Source of the DNA: Pseudomonas guariconensis
GTDB lineage: Bacteria; Pseudomonadota; Gammaproteobacteria; Pseudomonadales; Pseudomonadaceae
DNA: 64,000 bases
Assembly: GCF_015680235.1 (NCBI RefSeq)
Contig: NZ_JADLJL010000008.1
Location: 1-64,000 of the forward strand
Direction of reading: 5' to 3'
Part shown: one piece after another, positions 40,296 through 49,842 of the stretch
Numbering within the stretch: the stretch's first letter is position 1
Layout: every line of letters begins with the position of its first letter
Made by a program: the position numbers and the translations under genes
Notes under the pieces: model-generated
The model's database searches: none
What the model saw: only the letters and a program-made list of their open reading frames with translations
What the model was told of the DNA's origin: nothing

Positions 40296-41160
40296 GTTCG
40301 TCGTCCTCGACGGGGTAGCGGCTGGCGTTGAGGCTTTCCTTGATCTTGCGCAGGTGCGGCTGGAAGTCCACGCCGCGACGCAAGGTCATGCCGGTGGCCA
40401 GTACATCGAGCACGGTGAGCTGGATGATCCGCGACGTCATCGGCATATAGATGTCGGTGTCTTCCGGCAGCGGGATGTGCAGGCTCAGGCTGCAAGCCTT
40501 GGCCAGGGGCGAGCCGGCGGCGGTCAGGCCGAGCACCGAGGCGCCGTTTTCGCGGGCGACGCGCGCCACTTCGACCAATTCGCGAGTACGCCCGGTGTAG
40601 GAGATGATCACGAATAGGTCGCCGGTGTGGGCCACCGAGGCCAGCATGCGTTGCATCAGCACGTCGGCATGGGCCGACACGGCCAGGTTGAAGCGGAAGA
40701 ACTTGTGCTGGGCGTCGAGGGCCACCGGGGCCGAGGCGCCCAGGCCGAAGAAGTGGATCTGCCGGGCCTGGATCATCATGTCCACGGCACGGCTGACCTG
40801 TTGCGGGTCGAGCTGTTGGCAGGCGCTGTCCAGCGAGGCGATGGCGCTGCCGAAGATCTTCTGGGTATAGGCTGCCGGATCATCGTCGGCTTCCACCGCG
40901 CGGCTGACGTAGGCGGCGCCGCTGGCCAGGCTCTGGGCCAGTTGCAGCTTGAGCTCGGGGTAGCCACTGACGCCGAAGGAGCGGCAGAAGCGGTTGACCG
41001 TCGGCTCGCTGACCTTGGCGGCCTGGGCCAGGGCGGCGATGCTGAAGCGGGTGGCTTGTTGCGGGTTGAGCAGGATGACTTCGGCGACTTTGCGTTCGGC
41101 CTTGTTCAGCTCGTCGAGGCGTCCCTGGATCTGTTCCAGGAGGTTTCGCACGCGGTCCAT
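40288..41160 (-). CDS. hexR: HexR, RpiR-family repressor of glucose catabolism
   Basis: A 290-residue regulator. An N-terminal RpiR helix-turn-helix domain (about 1-77, [37 protein letters not shown]) is followed by a SIS sugar-phosphate-binding domain (about 125-260, [23 protein letters not shown]). In P. putida HexR represses zwf-pgl-eda, edd-glk and gap and is relieved by KDPG. The start at 41160 ([18 protein letters not shown]) is the family N-terminus; 31 further upstream residues are not supported. Divergent from zwf. Confidence 0.96.
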   Translation of the reverse strand: MDRVRNLLEQIQGRLDELNKAERKVAEVILLNPQQATRFSIAALAQAAKVSEPTVNRFCRSFGVSGYPELKLQLAQSLASGAAYVSRAVEADDDPAAYTQKIFGSAIASLDSACQQLDPQQVSRAVDMMIQARQIHFFGLGASAPVALDAQHKFFRFNLAVSAHADVLMQRMLASVAHTGDLFVIISYTGRTRELVEVARVARENGASVLGLTAAGSPLAKACSLSLHIPLPEDTDIYMPMTSRIIQLTVLDVLATGMTLRRGVDFQPHLRKIKESLNASRYPVEDDELS

Positions 41161-41279
41161 GGTATGTCCTTGGGTCGGGAAGACAGCCGGCTGATGGAAC
41201 AGCGGGCCGTTTGCACGGTGTCTATCGTACTGTCGGTGCCCGTGTCGCACCACTTGTGTGTGGTATTTGTCGGTAATGT

Positions 41280-41295
41280 TGTAGTTTTTACTACA
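41280..41295. promoter_or_regulatory. HexR operator between hexR and zwf
   Basis: A perfect palindrome TGTAGTTTTTACTACA (6-bp arms, 4-bp centre) 66 bp upstream of zwf and 120 bp from hexR. It resembles the gammaproteobacterial HexR site and the site at 28271 before gap. Confidence 0.75.
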
Positions 41296-41360
41296 TTAGC
41301 CCTTGAAAACTGCGTTTGAAAGCGATATTCCTAGGCCAACTTTAGGAAAGAACCAACATC

Positions 41361-42830
41361 ATGGCTGCGATCAGTGTAGAACCTTGCACCTTTGCCCTGT
41401 TTGGCGCCCTGGGCGACCTGGCGCTGCGCAAGCTGTTCCCCGCGCTCTACCAGCTCGACCGGGCTGGCTTGCTGCACCCCGATTCCCGCCTGCTGGCATT
41501 GGCTCGCGAAGCGGGAGAGGGCGAGCAGCACCTGGCGACCATCGAGGCCCACCTGCGCCGTTTCGTGCCCGATGCCGATATCGAGCCCGGCGTGCTGGGG
41601 CGCTTCCTTGGCCGCTTGAGCTACCTGCGCCTGGACTTCCTCCAGGCCGAGGGCTACCAGGACCTGGCCGGGCAGGTGGCGGCGGACCTGCCGCTGATCG
41701 CCTATTTCGCAACGCCTGCGGCCGTGTATGGGGCCATCTGCGAGAACCTGGACAAGGCCGGCCTTGCCGAACGCACCCGGGTGGTGCTGGAGAAGCCCAT
41801 CGGTCACGACCTGGAGTCTTCCCGCAGGGTCAACGATGCGGTGGCGCGTTTCTTCCCGGAGAACCGTGTCTACCGCATCGACCATTACCTGGGCAAGGAG
41901 ACGGTACAGAACCTGATCGCCCTGCGCTTTGCCAACAGCCTGTTCGAAACCCAGTGGAACCAGAACTCGATCTCCCACGTGGAAATCACCGTGGCCGAGA
42001 AGGTCGGCATCGAAGGCCGCTGGGGTTATTTCGACAAGGCCGGGCAACTGCGCGACATGATCCAGAACCACCTGTTGCAGCTGCTGTGCCTGATCGCCAT
42101 GGACCCGCCAAGCGACCTGTCCGCCGACAGCATCCGCGACGAGAAGGTCAAGGTGCTCAAGGCCCTGGCGCCGATCACCGGCGAGGCCCTGGCCACCCGC
42201 GTGGTGCGCGGCCAGTACATCGCCGGCTACAGCGACGGCAAGCCGGTGCCGGGTTACCTGGAGGAAGACAACGCCAATGCCCAGAGCGACACCGAAACCT
42301 TCGTCGCCCTGCGCGCCGACATCCGCAACTGGCGATGGTCCGGCGTGCCGTTCTACCTGCGCACCGGCAAGCGCATGCCGCAGAAGCTGTCGCAGATCGT
42401 CATCCACTTCAAGGAGACGCCGCACTACATCTTCGCCCCCGAACAGCGTTTGCAGATCGGTAACAAACTGATCATCCGCCTGCAGCCGGACGAAGGTATT
42501 TCCTTGCGGGTGATGACCAAGGAGCAAGGCCTGGACAAGGGCATGCAGCTGCGCAGCGGGCCCTTGCAGCTGAATTTTTCCGATACCTGGCGCAGTGCGC
42601 GCATCCCGGACGCCTACGAGCGGCTGCTGCTGGAAGTGATGCGTGGCAACCAGAACCTGTTCGTGCGCAAGGATGAAATTGAATACGCCTGGACATGGTG
42701 CGACCAACTGATCGCCGGCTGGAAGAACGCCGGGGACGCCCCCAAGCCCTACGCGGCCGGTTCCTGGGGGCCGATGAGTTCGATCGCGCTGATCACTCGC
42801 GATGGGAGGGCTTGGTATGGCGATATCTGA
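41361..42830 (+). CDS. zwf: Glucose-6-phosphate 1-dehydrogenase
   Basis: A 489-residue enzyme oxidising glucose 6-phosphate to 6-phosphogluconolactone. The nucleotide motif is [22 protein letters not shown] (GxxxDLA type), and the substrate-binding RIDHYLGKE with the catalytic His follows at about residue 172. Standard length. It overlaps pgl by 14 bp. Together with pgl and eda it forms the HexR-controlled operon feeding the Entner-Doudoroff pathway and supplying NADPH. Pseudomonas often has further zwf copies. Confidence 0.97.
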   Translation: MAAISVEPCTFALFGALGDLALRKLFPALYQLDRAGLLHPDSRLLALAREAGEGEQHLATIEAHLRRFVPDADIEPGVLGRFLGRLSYLRLDFLQAEGYQDLAGQVAADLPLIAYFATPAAVYGAICENLDKAGLAERTRVVLEKPIGHDLESSRRVNDAVARFFPENRVYRIDHYLGKETVQNLIALRFANSLFETQWNQNSISHVEITVAEKVGIEGRWGYFDKAGQLRDMIQNHLLQLLCLIAMDPPSDLSADSIRDEKVKVLKALAPITGEALATRVVRGQYIAGYSDGKPVPGYLEEDNANAQSDTETFVALRADIRNWRWSGVPFYLRTGKRMPQKLSQIVIHFKETPHYIFAPEQRLQIGNKLIIRLQPDEGISLRVMTKEQGLDKGMQLRSGPLQLNFSDTWRSARIPDAYERLLLEVMRGNQNLFVRKDEIEYAWTWCDQLIAGWKNAGDAPKPYAAGSWGPMSSIALITRDGRAWYGDI

Positions 42831-43530
42831 CCTGCAATTGCCGGCGACCGTGAAGGTGCATCAGCTGGCGGATTCCAACACATTGGCGGCCTCGCTGGCC
42901 CGGGACGTGGCCGAGCGGCTGCGCCAGGCCATCGCCAGCAAAGGGCAGGCCTGCGTGGTGCTGTCGGGCGGGCGCAGCCCGGTACCGTTTTTCGAGAAGC
43001 TGGCCACCGAAACGCTGGATTGGACCAAAGTCACGGTCAGCCTGGCCGATGAACGCTGGGTGCCGGTCGAGCATGCCGACAGCAATGCCGGCCTGTTGAA
43101 CCGCCACCTGTTCAAAGGCGCGGCGGCCAAGGCACGTTTCCTCGGGCTGTACCGCAATGCCGAGAATCTCGAGGCCGCGGCCGAGCAGGCCGACCAGGCG
43201 CTGGCCGGGTTGCCTGCGATCGACGTGCTGGTGCTGGGCATGGGCGATGACGGCCACACGGCCTCGCTGTTCCCGGCCAGCCCCAACCTGCATGAAGGCC
43301 TGGACTTGGCCAGTCGGCGCCGCTGCCTGCCGATGCTGGCCCCGAACGTACCGCGCCAGCGCCTGAGCATGACCCGCGCCATGCTGGCCAAGGCCGCCTT
43401 CACCGCGTTGGCGGTGCAGGGCGAGGGCAAGCTCGCTACCCTGCGCGCCGCCTCGGCGGGCGAAAACCTTACTGAAATGCCGATTCGCGCTTTTCTTCAC
43501 GACCCCCTGGACATCTACTGGTGCCCATGA
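42817..43530 (+). CDS. pgl: 6-Phosphogluconolactonase
   Basis: A 237-residue lactonase of the DevB/SOL family that hydrolyses 6-phosphogluconolactone. Landmarks: [17 protein letters not shown] (about residue 45), [17 protein letters not shown] (about 72) and [16 protein letters not shown] (about 140). The start at 42817 follows GGGAGGG; 5 further in-frame upstream residues are possible but inside zwf. It overlaps zwf by 14 bp, so translation is coupled. Confidence 0.96.
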   Translation: MAISDLQLPATVKVHQLADSNTLAASLARDVAERLRQAIASKGQACVVLSGGRSPVPFFEKLATETLDWTKVTVSLADERWVPVEHADSNAGLLNRHLFKGAAAKARFLGLYRNAENLEAAAEQADQALAGLPAIDVLVLGMGDDGHTASLFPASPNLHEGLDLASRRRCLPMLAPNVPRQRLSMTRAMLAKAAFTALAVQGEGKLATLRAASAGENLTEMPIRAFLHDPLDIYWCP

Positions 43531-43547
43531 GCCAAGGATCCACTGTC

Positions 43548-44222
43548 ATGACCACCCTTGAACGACCACAGCCTTTGCTCTCGATGGCTGAAAAAGCCGC
43601 GAGGATCGACGCGATCTGCGAACAGGCGCGCATCCTGCCGGTGATCACCATCGCCCGTGAGGACGACATCCTGCCCCTGGCCGATGCCCTGGCTGCCGGC
43701 GGCATCCGCACCCTGGAGGTGACCTTGCGCTCCGAGCATGGCCTCAAAGCCATCCGTGTGCTGCGTGAGCAACGTCCGGAGCTGTGTGTCGGTGCTGGCA
43801 CGGTGCTCGATCGCGAGATGTTCGCCGCGGTGGAAGCGGCCGGTGCGCAGTTCGTCGTCACCCCAGGCATCACCCCGGACATCCTCGAGGCTGGCGTGCA
43901 AAGCGATATCCCGCTGCTGCCGGGCATCAGCACGCCGTCGGAAATCATGATGGGCTACGCCCTGGGCTACCGTCGCTTCAAGCTGTTCCCAGCGGAGATC
44001 AGTGGCGGCGTGGCGGCGATCAAGGCCTTTGGCGGCCCGTTCGGCGATATCCGTTTCTGCCCTACTGGTGGCGTCAACCCAGGCAATGTACGCAGCTACA
44101 TGGCGCTGCCCAATGTGATGTGCGTGGGCGGCACCTGGATGCTCGACAGCAGCTGGGTCAAGAATGGCGACTGGGCGCGGATCCAGGCGTGCAGCGCCGA
44201 GGCGATGGCCTTGTTGGACTGA
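43548..44222 (+). CDS. eda: KDPG aldolase (2-dehydro-3-deoxy-phosphogluconate aldolase)
   Basis: A 224-residue class I aldolase splitting KDPG into pyruvate and glyceraldehyde 3-phosphate. The active-site glutamate lies in RTLEVTLRSEHGL and the Schiff-base lysine in YRRFKLFPAEISGG (about residue 143). The FCPTGGVNPGN phosphate loop follows. The start MTTLERPQ at 43548 follows AAGGATCC; an ATG at 43527 would add 7 residues. Last gene of zwf-pgl-eda; a strong terminator follows. Confidence 0.96.
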   Translation: MTTLERPQPLLSMAEKAARIDAICEQARILPVITIAREDDILPLADALAAGGIRTLEVTLRSEHGLKAIRVLREQRPELCVGAGTVLDREMFAAVEAAGAQFVVTPGITPDILEAGVQSDIPLLPGISTPSEIMMGYALGYRRFKLFPAEISGGVAAIKAFGGPFGDIRFCPTGGVNPGNVRSYMALPNVMCVGGTWMLDSSWVKNGDWARIQACSAEAMALLD

Positions 44223-44253
44223 AACCGGATTCGTTGTGTGCTACACGGCTTAT

Positions 44254-44283
44254 GGGGCGCTTTGGTCAGCGCCCCTTTTTTTT
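44254..44283 (+). terminator. Terminator of zwf-pgl-eda
   Basis: Stem GGGGCGC (44254-44260) / GCGCCCC (44269-44275), 8-nt loop, then eight T residues. It lies 31 bp past the eda stop codon. Confidence 0.93.
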
Positions 44284-44302
44284 GCCCTGGAAGCGCGCTG
44301 GG

Positions 44303-44381
44303 TCCCTTTAAGGTCGCTCCTACAGACGCCAATCCCTGTGGAGCGGCCTTGTGCCGCGAAAGGGCTGCATAGCAGCCCCAA
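44303..44381. repeat. REP pair between eda and leuA terminators
   Basis: One degenerate unit (44310-44335, GGTCGCTCCTACAG) and one good unit (44341-44362, GAGCGGCCTTGTGCCGCGAA), followed by GGGCTGCATAGCAGCCCC. They lie between two convergent terminators and therefore outside both transcripts. Confidence 0.7.
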
Positions 44382-44394
44382 CAGCCCAGCAGAC

Positions 44395-44424
44395 ATAAAA
44401 AAGCCCGCATCGAAGGATGCGGGC
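44395..44424 (-). terminator. Terminator of leuA
   Basis: A 9-bp stem GCCCGCATC / GATGCGGGC with a 4-nt loop at 44403-44424. A residues at 44397-44402 provide the U-tract on the minus strand. It is 21 bp past the leuA stop. Confidence 0.93.
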
Positions 44425-44444
44425 CTTGATCACTGCGTGACGGT

Positions 44445-46118
44445 TTACGCCGCCTTGGCAGCCTGCTGGCTCAGCGAGCGGTTCAGGGCGCTGAACAGTG
44501 CCTTGAAGCTGGCGGTGGTGATGTTCTCGTCGATACCCACGCCATGCACCGGGCGGCCGCCGGCCACGCGCAGCTCGATGTAGGCCGCAGCCTTGGCGTT
44601 GGTACCGGCGCCGATGGCATGCTCGTTGTAGTCCATGATCTCGACCGAAATCGGCAGGCCGGCGACCAGTGCCTCCAGCGCGCCGTTGCCCTTGCCGCGC
44701 CAGTGCAGGGTGGTTTCGCCTTCGCCGGCGACTTCCACTTCCACGGCGCTGTGGCCGTTTTCTTCCTGCAGGCGATGGCTGACCAATGCATACGGTGTAT
44801 TGGCCTGGAGGTATTCCTTGTGCAGCAGGCTGTAGATCTGCTGGGCGGTCATTTCCAGGCCCAGGCGGTCGGTCTCGCCCTGTACCACCTGGCTGAACTC
44901 GATCTGCATGCGGCGCGGCAGGCTGATGCCGTATTCCTGCTCGAGCAGGTAGGTGATGCCGCCCTTGCCCGACTGGCTGTTGACGCGGATCACCGCCTCG
45001 TAGCTGCGGCCAATGTCGGCCGGGTCGATCGGCAGGTACGGTACTTCCCAGAGTTCGCCGTCCTTCTGCTTGGCGAAGCCCTTGCGGATGGCATCCTGGT
45101 GCGAGCCGGAGAACGCGGTATGGACCAAGTCGCCGACGTACGGATGGCGTGGGTGCACCGGCAGTTGGTTGCATTCCTCGACGACCTTGCGCACGCCGTC
45201 GATGTCGGAGAAGTCCAGCTGTGGGTCGATGCCCTGGGTATAAAGGTTCAGCGCCAAGGTCACCAGGTCGACGTTGCCGGTGCGCTCGCCGTTGCCGAAC
45301 AGGCAGCCTTCGGCGCGGTCGGCGCCGGCCATCAGGCCCAGTTCTGTGGCGGCGATGCCGGTGCCACGGTCGTTGTGGGTATGCAGGCTGATGATCACGC
45401 TGTCACGGCGGTTGACGTTGCGGCAGAACCACTCGATCTGGTCGGCGTACACGTTCGGCGTCGACACTTCGACGGTGGCCGGCAGGTTGAGGATGATCTT
45501 GTGCTCAGGCGTCGGGTTCCATACCTCGATCACGGCGTCGCAGACTTCCTTGGCGAACTCCATTTCGGTGGCGCTGAAGGTTTCCGGCGAGTACTGGAAG
45601 GTCCACTGGGTGTCTGGCTGCTGGGCTGCGTACTTGACGAACAGCTTGGCTGCGTTGACTGCGATGTCCTTCACGCCTTGCTTGTCCTGGTTGAAGACGA
45701 TACGGCGGAACGACGGGCAGGTGGCGTTGTACAGGTGCACGATGGCCTTCTTGGCGCCGCGCAGGGACTCGAAGGTGCGGGCGATGAGGTCTTCGCGGGC
45801 CTGGGTGAGCACCTGGATGGTGGTGTCGTCCGGGATGTGGCCGTCTTCGATCAGGGTGCGCACGAAGTCGAAGTCGGTTTGCGAGGCGGACGGGAACGCG
45901 GCCTCGATTTCCTTCACGCCCACCTGCACCAGGGTCTTCCAGAAACGCAGCTTCTTCTCCGAGTCCATCGGCTCGATCAGCGACTGGTTACCGTCACGCA
46001 GGTCGGAGCTGCACCAGATCGGCGCCTGGGTGATGGTCTTCGACGGCCAGGTGCGGTCAGGCAGGTCGATGGTCGGGAACGCGCGGTATTTCTTCGAAGG
46101 GTCTTTGAGCATGGTCAT
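44445..46118 (-). CDS. leuA: 2-Isopropylmalate synthase
   Basis: A 557-residue synthase of the longer LeuA class (about 550-600 residues), first committed step of leucine synthesis from 2-ketoisovalerate and acetyl-CoA. The HMGL-like TIM barrel starts at about residue 30 ([20 protein letters not shown], with the catalytic Arg-Asp). The metal-binding histidines are in [18 protein letters not shown] segments, and [17 protein letters not shown] is conserved. The C-terminal LeuA dimer/allosteric domain (about 430-550) gives leucine feedback. AAAGGATT precedes the ATG. A Leu-rich leader peptide is encoded 75 bp upstream. Confidence 0.96.
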   Translation of the reverse strand: MTMLKDPSKKYRAFPTIDLPDRTWPSKTITQAPIWCSSDLRDGNQSLIEPMDSEKKLRFWKTLVQVGVKEIEAAFPSASQTDFDFVRTLIEDGHIPDDTTIQVLTQAREDLIARTFESLRGAKKAIVHLYNATCPSFRRIVFNQDKQGVKDIAVNAAKLFVKYAAQQPDTQWTFQYSPETFSATEMEFAKEVCDAVIEVWNPTPEHKIILNLPATVEVSTPNVYADQIEWFCRNVNRRDSVIISLHTHNDRGTGIAATELGLMAGADRAEGCLFGNGERTGNVDLVTLALNLYTQGIDPQLDFSDIDGVRKVVEECNQLPVHPRHPYVGDLVHTAFSGSHQDAIRKGFAKQKDGELWEVPYLPIDPADIGRSYEAVIRVNSQSGKGGITYLLEQEYGISLPRRMQIEFSQVVQGETDRLGLEMTAQQIYSLLHKEYLQANTPYALVSHRLQEENGHSAVEVEVAGEGETTLHWRGKGNGALEALVAGLPISVEIMDYNEHAIGAGTNAKAAAYIELRVAGGRPVHGVGIDENITTASFKALFSALNRSLSQQAAKAA

Positions 46119-46193
46119 GGAAGCAATCCTTTAGTGTGCGGCCGTGATCGGGCCTGCCGAACGTAACGAGATGAAAAGGCGAGGCGACGCGAT

Positions 46194-46271
46194 TCACCCT
46201 GGTAGTCGTGCACTGACCAGGCAGAGGCTGCGGTGTTGGCGAAGCAGAATGAGGGTGTTGGAGGTTTTCAT
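46194..46271 (-). CDS. leuA leader peptide
   Basis: A 25-codon open frame with ATG at 46271 and TGA at 46194-46196. It starts MKTSNTLILL and ends LVSARLPG. Leucines fall at positions 7, 9, 10, 16, 18 and 23, a strong enrichment for a 25-residue frame. It lies 75 bp upstream of leuA in the same direction. The arrangement is that of translation-dependent amino-acid control (attenuation or ribosome stalling). I see no clear terminator with a U-tract between it and leuA, so control might act on translation or Rho instead. Confidence 0.7.
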   Translation of the reverse strand: MKTSNTLILLRQHRSLCLVSARLPG

Positions 46272-46436
46272 GCCTCAACCCTAACCAGTGGGGTGAGAGA
46301 TGGCAAGCCTCTGTGAAAAATTGATAGAAATGCTCAAAAAACCCAGGCTTTCGAGATTTTATCGCTCATTGCTTTGGAAAAGGCAGCGTCGCTTGCGCGG
46401 TCTTTACAGGGGGCGCAAATGCCGTCGGGTAGGCTG
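46272..46436. other. Region upstream of the leuA leader
   Basis: No gene is supported. The minus-strand promoter of leuA should lie here. An AT-rich stretch at 46315-46375 is the likely core (TTGATAGAAA and TCGAGATTTTATCG on the plus strand), but I could not assign -35/-10 boxes with confidence. Confidence 0.35.
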
Positions 46437-46600
46437 GCCCGATCGCGGGACAAGCCCGCTCCTACAGGGGGGCGGCGCTAGCCGCTTGTTCTCTGCGCGA
46501 CAGCGCAGCCCGAAAGGCTGGGCAATCTCCCACAGGTTCACTGCGCGACTCGAGTCAACATGAAACCTGTGGGAACGGGCTTGCCCCGTGACGGGCGTAC
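46437..46600. repeat. REP elements downstream of the M23 peptidase gene
   Basis: Two facing REP units at the ends (46437-46470, GATCGCGGGACAAGCCCGCT; 46564-46600, GTGGGAACGGGCTTGCCCCG) enclose about 95 bp with the pairing segments GACAGCGCAGCCCGAAAGGCTG. The block follows the stop codon of the minus-strand peptidase gene (46609). Confidence 0.75.
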
Positions 46601-46608
46601 CGCAGTGT

Positions 46609-47436
46609 TCAGGGCTGGAAGGCGCCAATGAAGATCGCCGGGTCGACCCGTGCATCGTTGAGGCTGACGTTCCAATGCATGTGCGGCCCGGTCGCCCGCC
46701 CAGTTGCGCCCACGCGGCCGACCACCTCGCCGCGGCGCAGTGCCTGGCCCGGTTTCACGTCGATCTTCGACATGTGGCAGAACATGCTGATGAATCCCTG
46801 GCCGTGGTCGACGAACACGGTGCGGCCATTGAAGAAGTAGTCGCCCACCAGGATCACCTTGCCATTGGCCGGGGTCTTGATCGGCGTGCCGGCGGGTACG
46901 GCGAAGTCCAGGCCGGCGTGGGGGTTGCGTTCCTCGCCGTTGAAGAAGCGGCGCACGCCGAACTTGCTCGACAAGGGGCCGGTGACCGGCTTGTCGAGGA
47001 TCAGGTTGCTCGGCAGCGTAGGACTGAAGCTGCGGTAGGCCTTGATCTGCTCGGCAAGCTCGCGGTCGATGCGCTTGAGGTCGGCGGGGTTGGGGTTGAC
47101 CTGGCGCTTGTTCTTCAGGGTGATGTGCTGCTCGGGGTATTTCTTGCTGGCGACGTTGAAGGGCAGCGTGCGAGCGCCCTGGGTAATCACGGCCGTGCCG
47201 GGTTTCTGGGTCAGCGGGATGCCGACGATGGCCAGCCAGTTGCCCTGCTCCTGGACCACCAGTACCGGCTTGCCGTCGAAACGTGCGGCGGGCGCAGTGG
47301 CGGCGGGGCCGAGGTTGACCACTGCCACGCCGCCGGGCACCGGCTTGTTCAGCTGGCGGGTGATGTAGCTGGCCTGGGCATGGGTGCCGAGCAACAGCAG
47401 GGAAAGGGCGAGCAAAGGCGCGAGCAGGCGGGGCAT
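46609..47436 (-). CDS. Periplasmic M23-family peptidase
   Basis: A 275-residue exported protein. The signal peptide MPRLLAPLLALSLLLLGTHAQA covers residues 1-22. The M23 (LytM) domain occupies about residues 160-265 with intact zinc ligands: HAGLDFA (HxxxD), and GPHMHWNV (HxH), plus the catalytic-region His in MFCHMSK. This indicates an active cell-wall endopeptidase rather than an EnvC/NlpD-type activator that lacks ligands. The N-terminal 140 residues form a beta-rich domain seen in related Pseudomonas proteins. Only 3 bp separate it from xseA, so the two are co-transcribed. Confidence 0.9.
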   Translation of the reverse strand: MPRLLAPLLALSLLLLGTHAQASYITRQLNKPVPGGVAVVNLGPAATAPAARFDGKPVLVVQEQGNWLAIVGIPLTQKPGTAVITQGARTLPFNVASKKYPEQHITLKNKRQVNPNPADLKRIDRELAEQIKAYRSFSPTLPSNLILDKPVTGPLSSKFGVRRFFNGEERNPHAGLDFAVPAGTPIKTPANGKVILVGDYFFNGRTVFVDHGQGFISMFCHMSKIDVKPGQALRRGEVVGRVGATGRATGPHMHWNVSLNDARVDPAIFIGAFQP

Positions 47437-47439
47437 GTG

Positions 47440-48819
47440 TCAGTCCAGTAGCGAAAGGGTGACCGGGGTCTGGTGGTTGTCCTCGACCCGCACTTTGAGC
47501 TCGCCTTCGTTCAGGCGTGCGGTCAGGCGCTGGCCGTTGTGGGTCTGGGCGGCGCTGCGGATGGCCTGGCCGTGCTCGTCGAGCAGGATGCTGTAGCCAC
47601 GCGCCAGGGTGGCCAAAGGGCTGACCACCTGCAAGGTCTGCAGCTGTGCCTGGAAGCGCTGGCGGCGGTCCTTGAGCACGTCGCGCATCGCCCGCGGCAG
47701 GCGTTCGGCGAGGGTGTCCAGGCGTTGGCCGAGCAGCTTGAGCGCCCGGCCCGGGTGTTGGGCGGCCAGGCGCGTGTCGAGGCGGCCCAGACGTTCGTGG
47801 CGCTGGTTCATGGTGAGCATGAAAGCGCGGCGCAGGCGCATGTCCAGGTCATCCAGGCGCTGGGCCTGCTGGCGCAGGCGCTCGCCGGGGTGGCGCAGGC
47901 GCCGGGCCAGGCCTTCCAGGCGCAGGTGATCATGGGCCAGGCGGTTCTTCATGCGCAGCAGCAGGCGGCGCTGCAGGCTGTCGAGGCGTTGCTGCAGGCC
48001 ACTGCTGTCCGGCGCCAGCAGCTCGGCGGCGGCGGAGGGCGTCGGTGCGCGCACGTCGGCGACGAAATCGCTGATCGACACGTCGGTCTCATGGCCCACT
48101 GCACTGACGATGGGCGTCACGCAGGCGGCCACGGCACGGGCCACGTCCTCTTCGTTGAAACACCACAGGTCTTCCAGCGAACCGCCGCCGCGGGCCAGGA
48201 TCAGGGCGTCGTAGCCTTGGCTGTCGGCCAGGCGCAGGGCGCGGACGATCTGGCCGATGGCCTCGCGCCCTTGCACGGCGGTGGGGATCAGGTTCAGTTC
48301 GACCTGTGGCGCGCGGCGGCGGAACACGCTGATGATGTCGCGGATCACCGCGCCCGTGGGCGAGGTGACGATGCCGATGCGTTGCGGGTGGGCCGGCAGC
48401 GGTTTCTTGCGTTCGGCACTGAACAGGCCCTCGGCACCGAGCTTTTCCTTCAGTGCCTCGAAGGCCAGGCGCAAGGCGCCGTCGCCTGCTGGTTCGACGG
48501 TGTCGAGGATCAGCTGGTAGTCGCCACGCCCCTCGAATAGCGAGACCTTGCCGCGCACGCGCACGGCCAGGCCATCGCGCAGGGCCTGGCGCACACGCGC
48601 GGCGTTCTGCCGGAACAGTGCGCAGCGCACCTGGGCGCCGCTATCCTTGAGGGTGAAATACATGTGCCCGGAGGCCGGGCGGGCGAGGTTGGAAATCTCG
48701 CCTTCCACCCAGACGCTGCGGAACACGTCCTCCAGCAGCACGCGGGCGCGGCCGTTGAGCTGGCTGACGGTGAGGACCTCGCGGTCCAGCCCGAGTCGTT
48801 CGAAGGGGTCTCTGATCAT
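47440..48819 (-). CDS. xseA: Exodeoxyribonuclease VII large subunit
   Basis: A 459-residue catalytic subunit of exonuclease VII, which degrades single-stranded DNA with XseB. An N-terminal OB-fold (about 1-105, LTVSQLNGRARVLLEDVFRSVWVEGEISNLARPASGHMYFTLKD) is followed by the Exonuc_VII_L catalytic domain (GIVTSPTGAVIRDI, LILARGGGSLEDLWCFN, SAVGHETDVSISDFVADVRAPTPSAAAELL) and a long coiled-coil C-terminal region (about 270-400). The start at 48819 (MIRDPFERLGLD) matches the family; a start at 48840 is possible. No xseB is nearby, as is usual. Confidence 0.95.
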   Translation of the reverse strand: MIRDPFERLGLDREVLTVSQLNGRARVLLEDVFRSVWVEGEISNLARPASGHMYFTLKDSGAQVRCALFRQNAARVRQALRDGLAVRVRGKVSLFEGRGDYQLILDTVEPAGDGALRLAFEALKEKLGAEGLFSAERKKPLPAHPQRIGIVTSPTGAVIRDIISVFRRRAPQVELNLIPTAVQGREAIGQIVRALRLADSQGYDALILARGGGSLEDLWCFNEEDVARAVAACVTPIVSAVGHETDVSISDFVADVRAPTPSAAAELLAPDSSGLQQRLDSLQRRLLLRMKNRLAHDHLRLEGLARRLRHPGERLRQQAQRLDDLDMRLRRAFMLTMNQRHERLGRLDTRLAAQHPGRALKLLGQRLDTLAERLPRAMRDVLKDRRQRFQAQLQTLQVVSPLATLARGYSILLDEHGQAIRSAAQTHNGQRLTARLNEGELKVRVEDNHQTPVTLSLLD

Positions 48820-48839
48820 GGCGGGCATGATAAAGGACA

Positions 48840-49745
48840 TCACACCTGGTTGTCTGTGCTGGCGCTCGAGCCTTGCATCGCCGAGACGAACTGGCGCACC
48901 AGGTCCCCGGCCTCTCGTCGACACGCCAGGGCTACGGTGCTCTGGCAAGGCTCATCCAGCGGTACGAAGTGCACCGAGGCCGGCGCAATGTCGCGCATGC
49001 ACGCCGGCAACAGCGCCACTCCGAAACCGGCCTGGATCAGTTGCAGTTGGGTGGTCTTGCGAGAAACGACCTGCGCGGCCCGGGGAAAGAACCCCGCCTT
49101 CATGCACAACGAAGCGGATAGATAGCTCAACCCCCCTCGCTGCCGATGGGGGATGGAGATAAAGCGCTCCTCATGCAATCGCTCCAGGTCCACCTGCGTG
49201 GCGTTTGCCAGTGGATGACTTGCCGCCACGGCTAGCAGCAACGGCTCGCTGAACAAGATATGGGTTTCCACGTCCTGATGTTGGCGCAATACGGGCAGGC
49301 GAAGCAGGCCGATTTCCAGACGTCCTTCGGCGATATCTTCCAACTGCGCTTCCGACGATTGCTGAGCGATCTCCAGGGAAACGCCGGGGTTGGCCTCCAG
49401 ATAGCCGCCCAGGCGCTCGAGCAGCCGTCCGGTCAACGGAACGGTGCTGGAGTGATTCAGGCGCAAGCTGCCGCGCAAGCCCTGGCCAATCTCCCGGGCC
49501 AGGCGTTCGGCCTTGTCCAGGTCAGCCAGCAGGTGTCGGGCGCGGTCGAGAAACGCCAGTCCGGCCGCGGTCAGGCGTGGCTGGCGGGCAGTACGCTCGA
49601 ACAGCGGCGTGCCAAGCTGCTGTTCCAGCTCCTTGATCTGCCGGCTCAAGGCCGATTGGGCAATGTACAGCCGCTCGGCAGCTGCGCTGAAGCTGCCGTT
49701 CTCGGCAATTTCCACGAAATAGCGCAATTGGCGAATGGAAGTCAT
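48840..49745 (-). CDS. LysR-family transcriptional regulator
   Basis: A 301-residue LysR protein. The helix-turn-helix occupies residues 1-60 (MTSIRQLRYFVEIAENGSFSAAAERLYIAQSALSRQIKELEQQLGTPLFERTARQPRLT) and the effector domain about residues 90-295. It is divergent from the TauE-like exporter gene, whose transcription it probably controls. The 97-bp gap holds an inverted repeat. The inducer cannot be predicted from the sequence. Confidence 0.93.
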   Translation of the reverse strand: MTSIRQLRYFVEIAENGSFSAAAERLYIAQSALSRQIKELEQQLGTPLFERTARQPRLTAAGLAFLDRARHLLADLDKAERLAREIGQGLRGSLRLNHSSTVPLTGRLLERLGGYLEANPGVSLEIAQQSSEAQLEDIAEGRLEIGLLRLPVLRQHQDVETHILFSEPLLLAVAASHPLANATQVDLERLHEERFISIPHRQRGGLSYLSASLCMKAGFFPRAAQVVSRKTTQLQLIQAGFGVALLPACMRDIAPASVHFVPLDEPCQSTVALACRREAGDLVRQFVSAMQGSSASTDNQV

Positions 49746-49748
49746 GGC

Positions 49749-49800
49749 ATGCCTTTTCGAGATGGCTGAGGGCGCAAAGGCATATTAGTCGGCATGGCTC
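49749..49800. promoter_or_regulatory. Candidate LysR operator between lysR and tauE-like gene
   Basis: ATGCCTTT (49749-49756) and AAAGGCAT (49776-49783) form 8-bp arms 19 bp apart. A second dyad GGCAT-N5-ATGCC lies at 49791-49805. Both are in the short divergent intergenic region, where LysR regulators normally bind. Confidence 0.4.
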
Positions 49801-49842
49801 ATGCCTGGCTAACCTATCTGCGTCTTGTCAGGGATCACGCCC

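Noticed and set aside
41221..41279. Second HexR site upstream of the palindrome at 41280
   Set aside because: TTGTGTGTGG and TTTGTCGG lack a paired ACAA half at the right distance.
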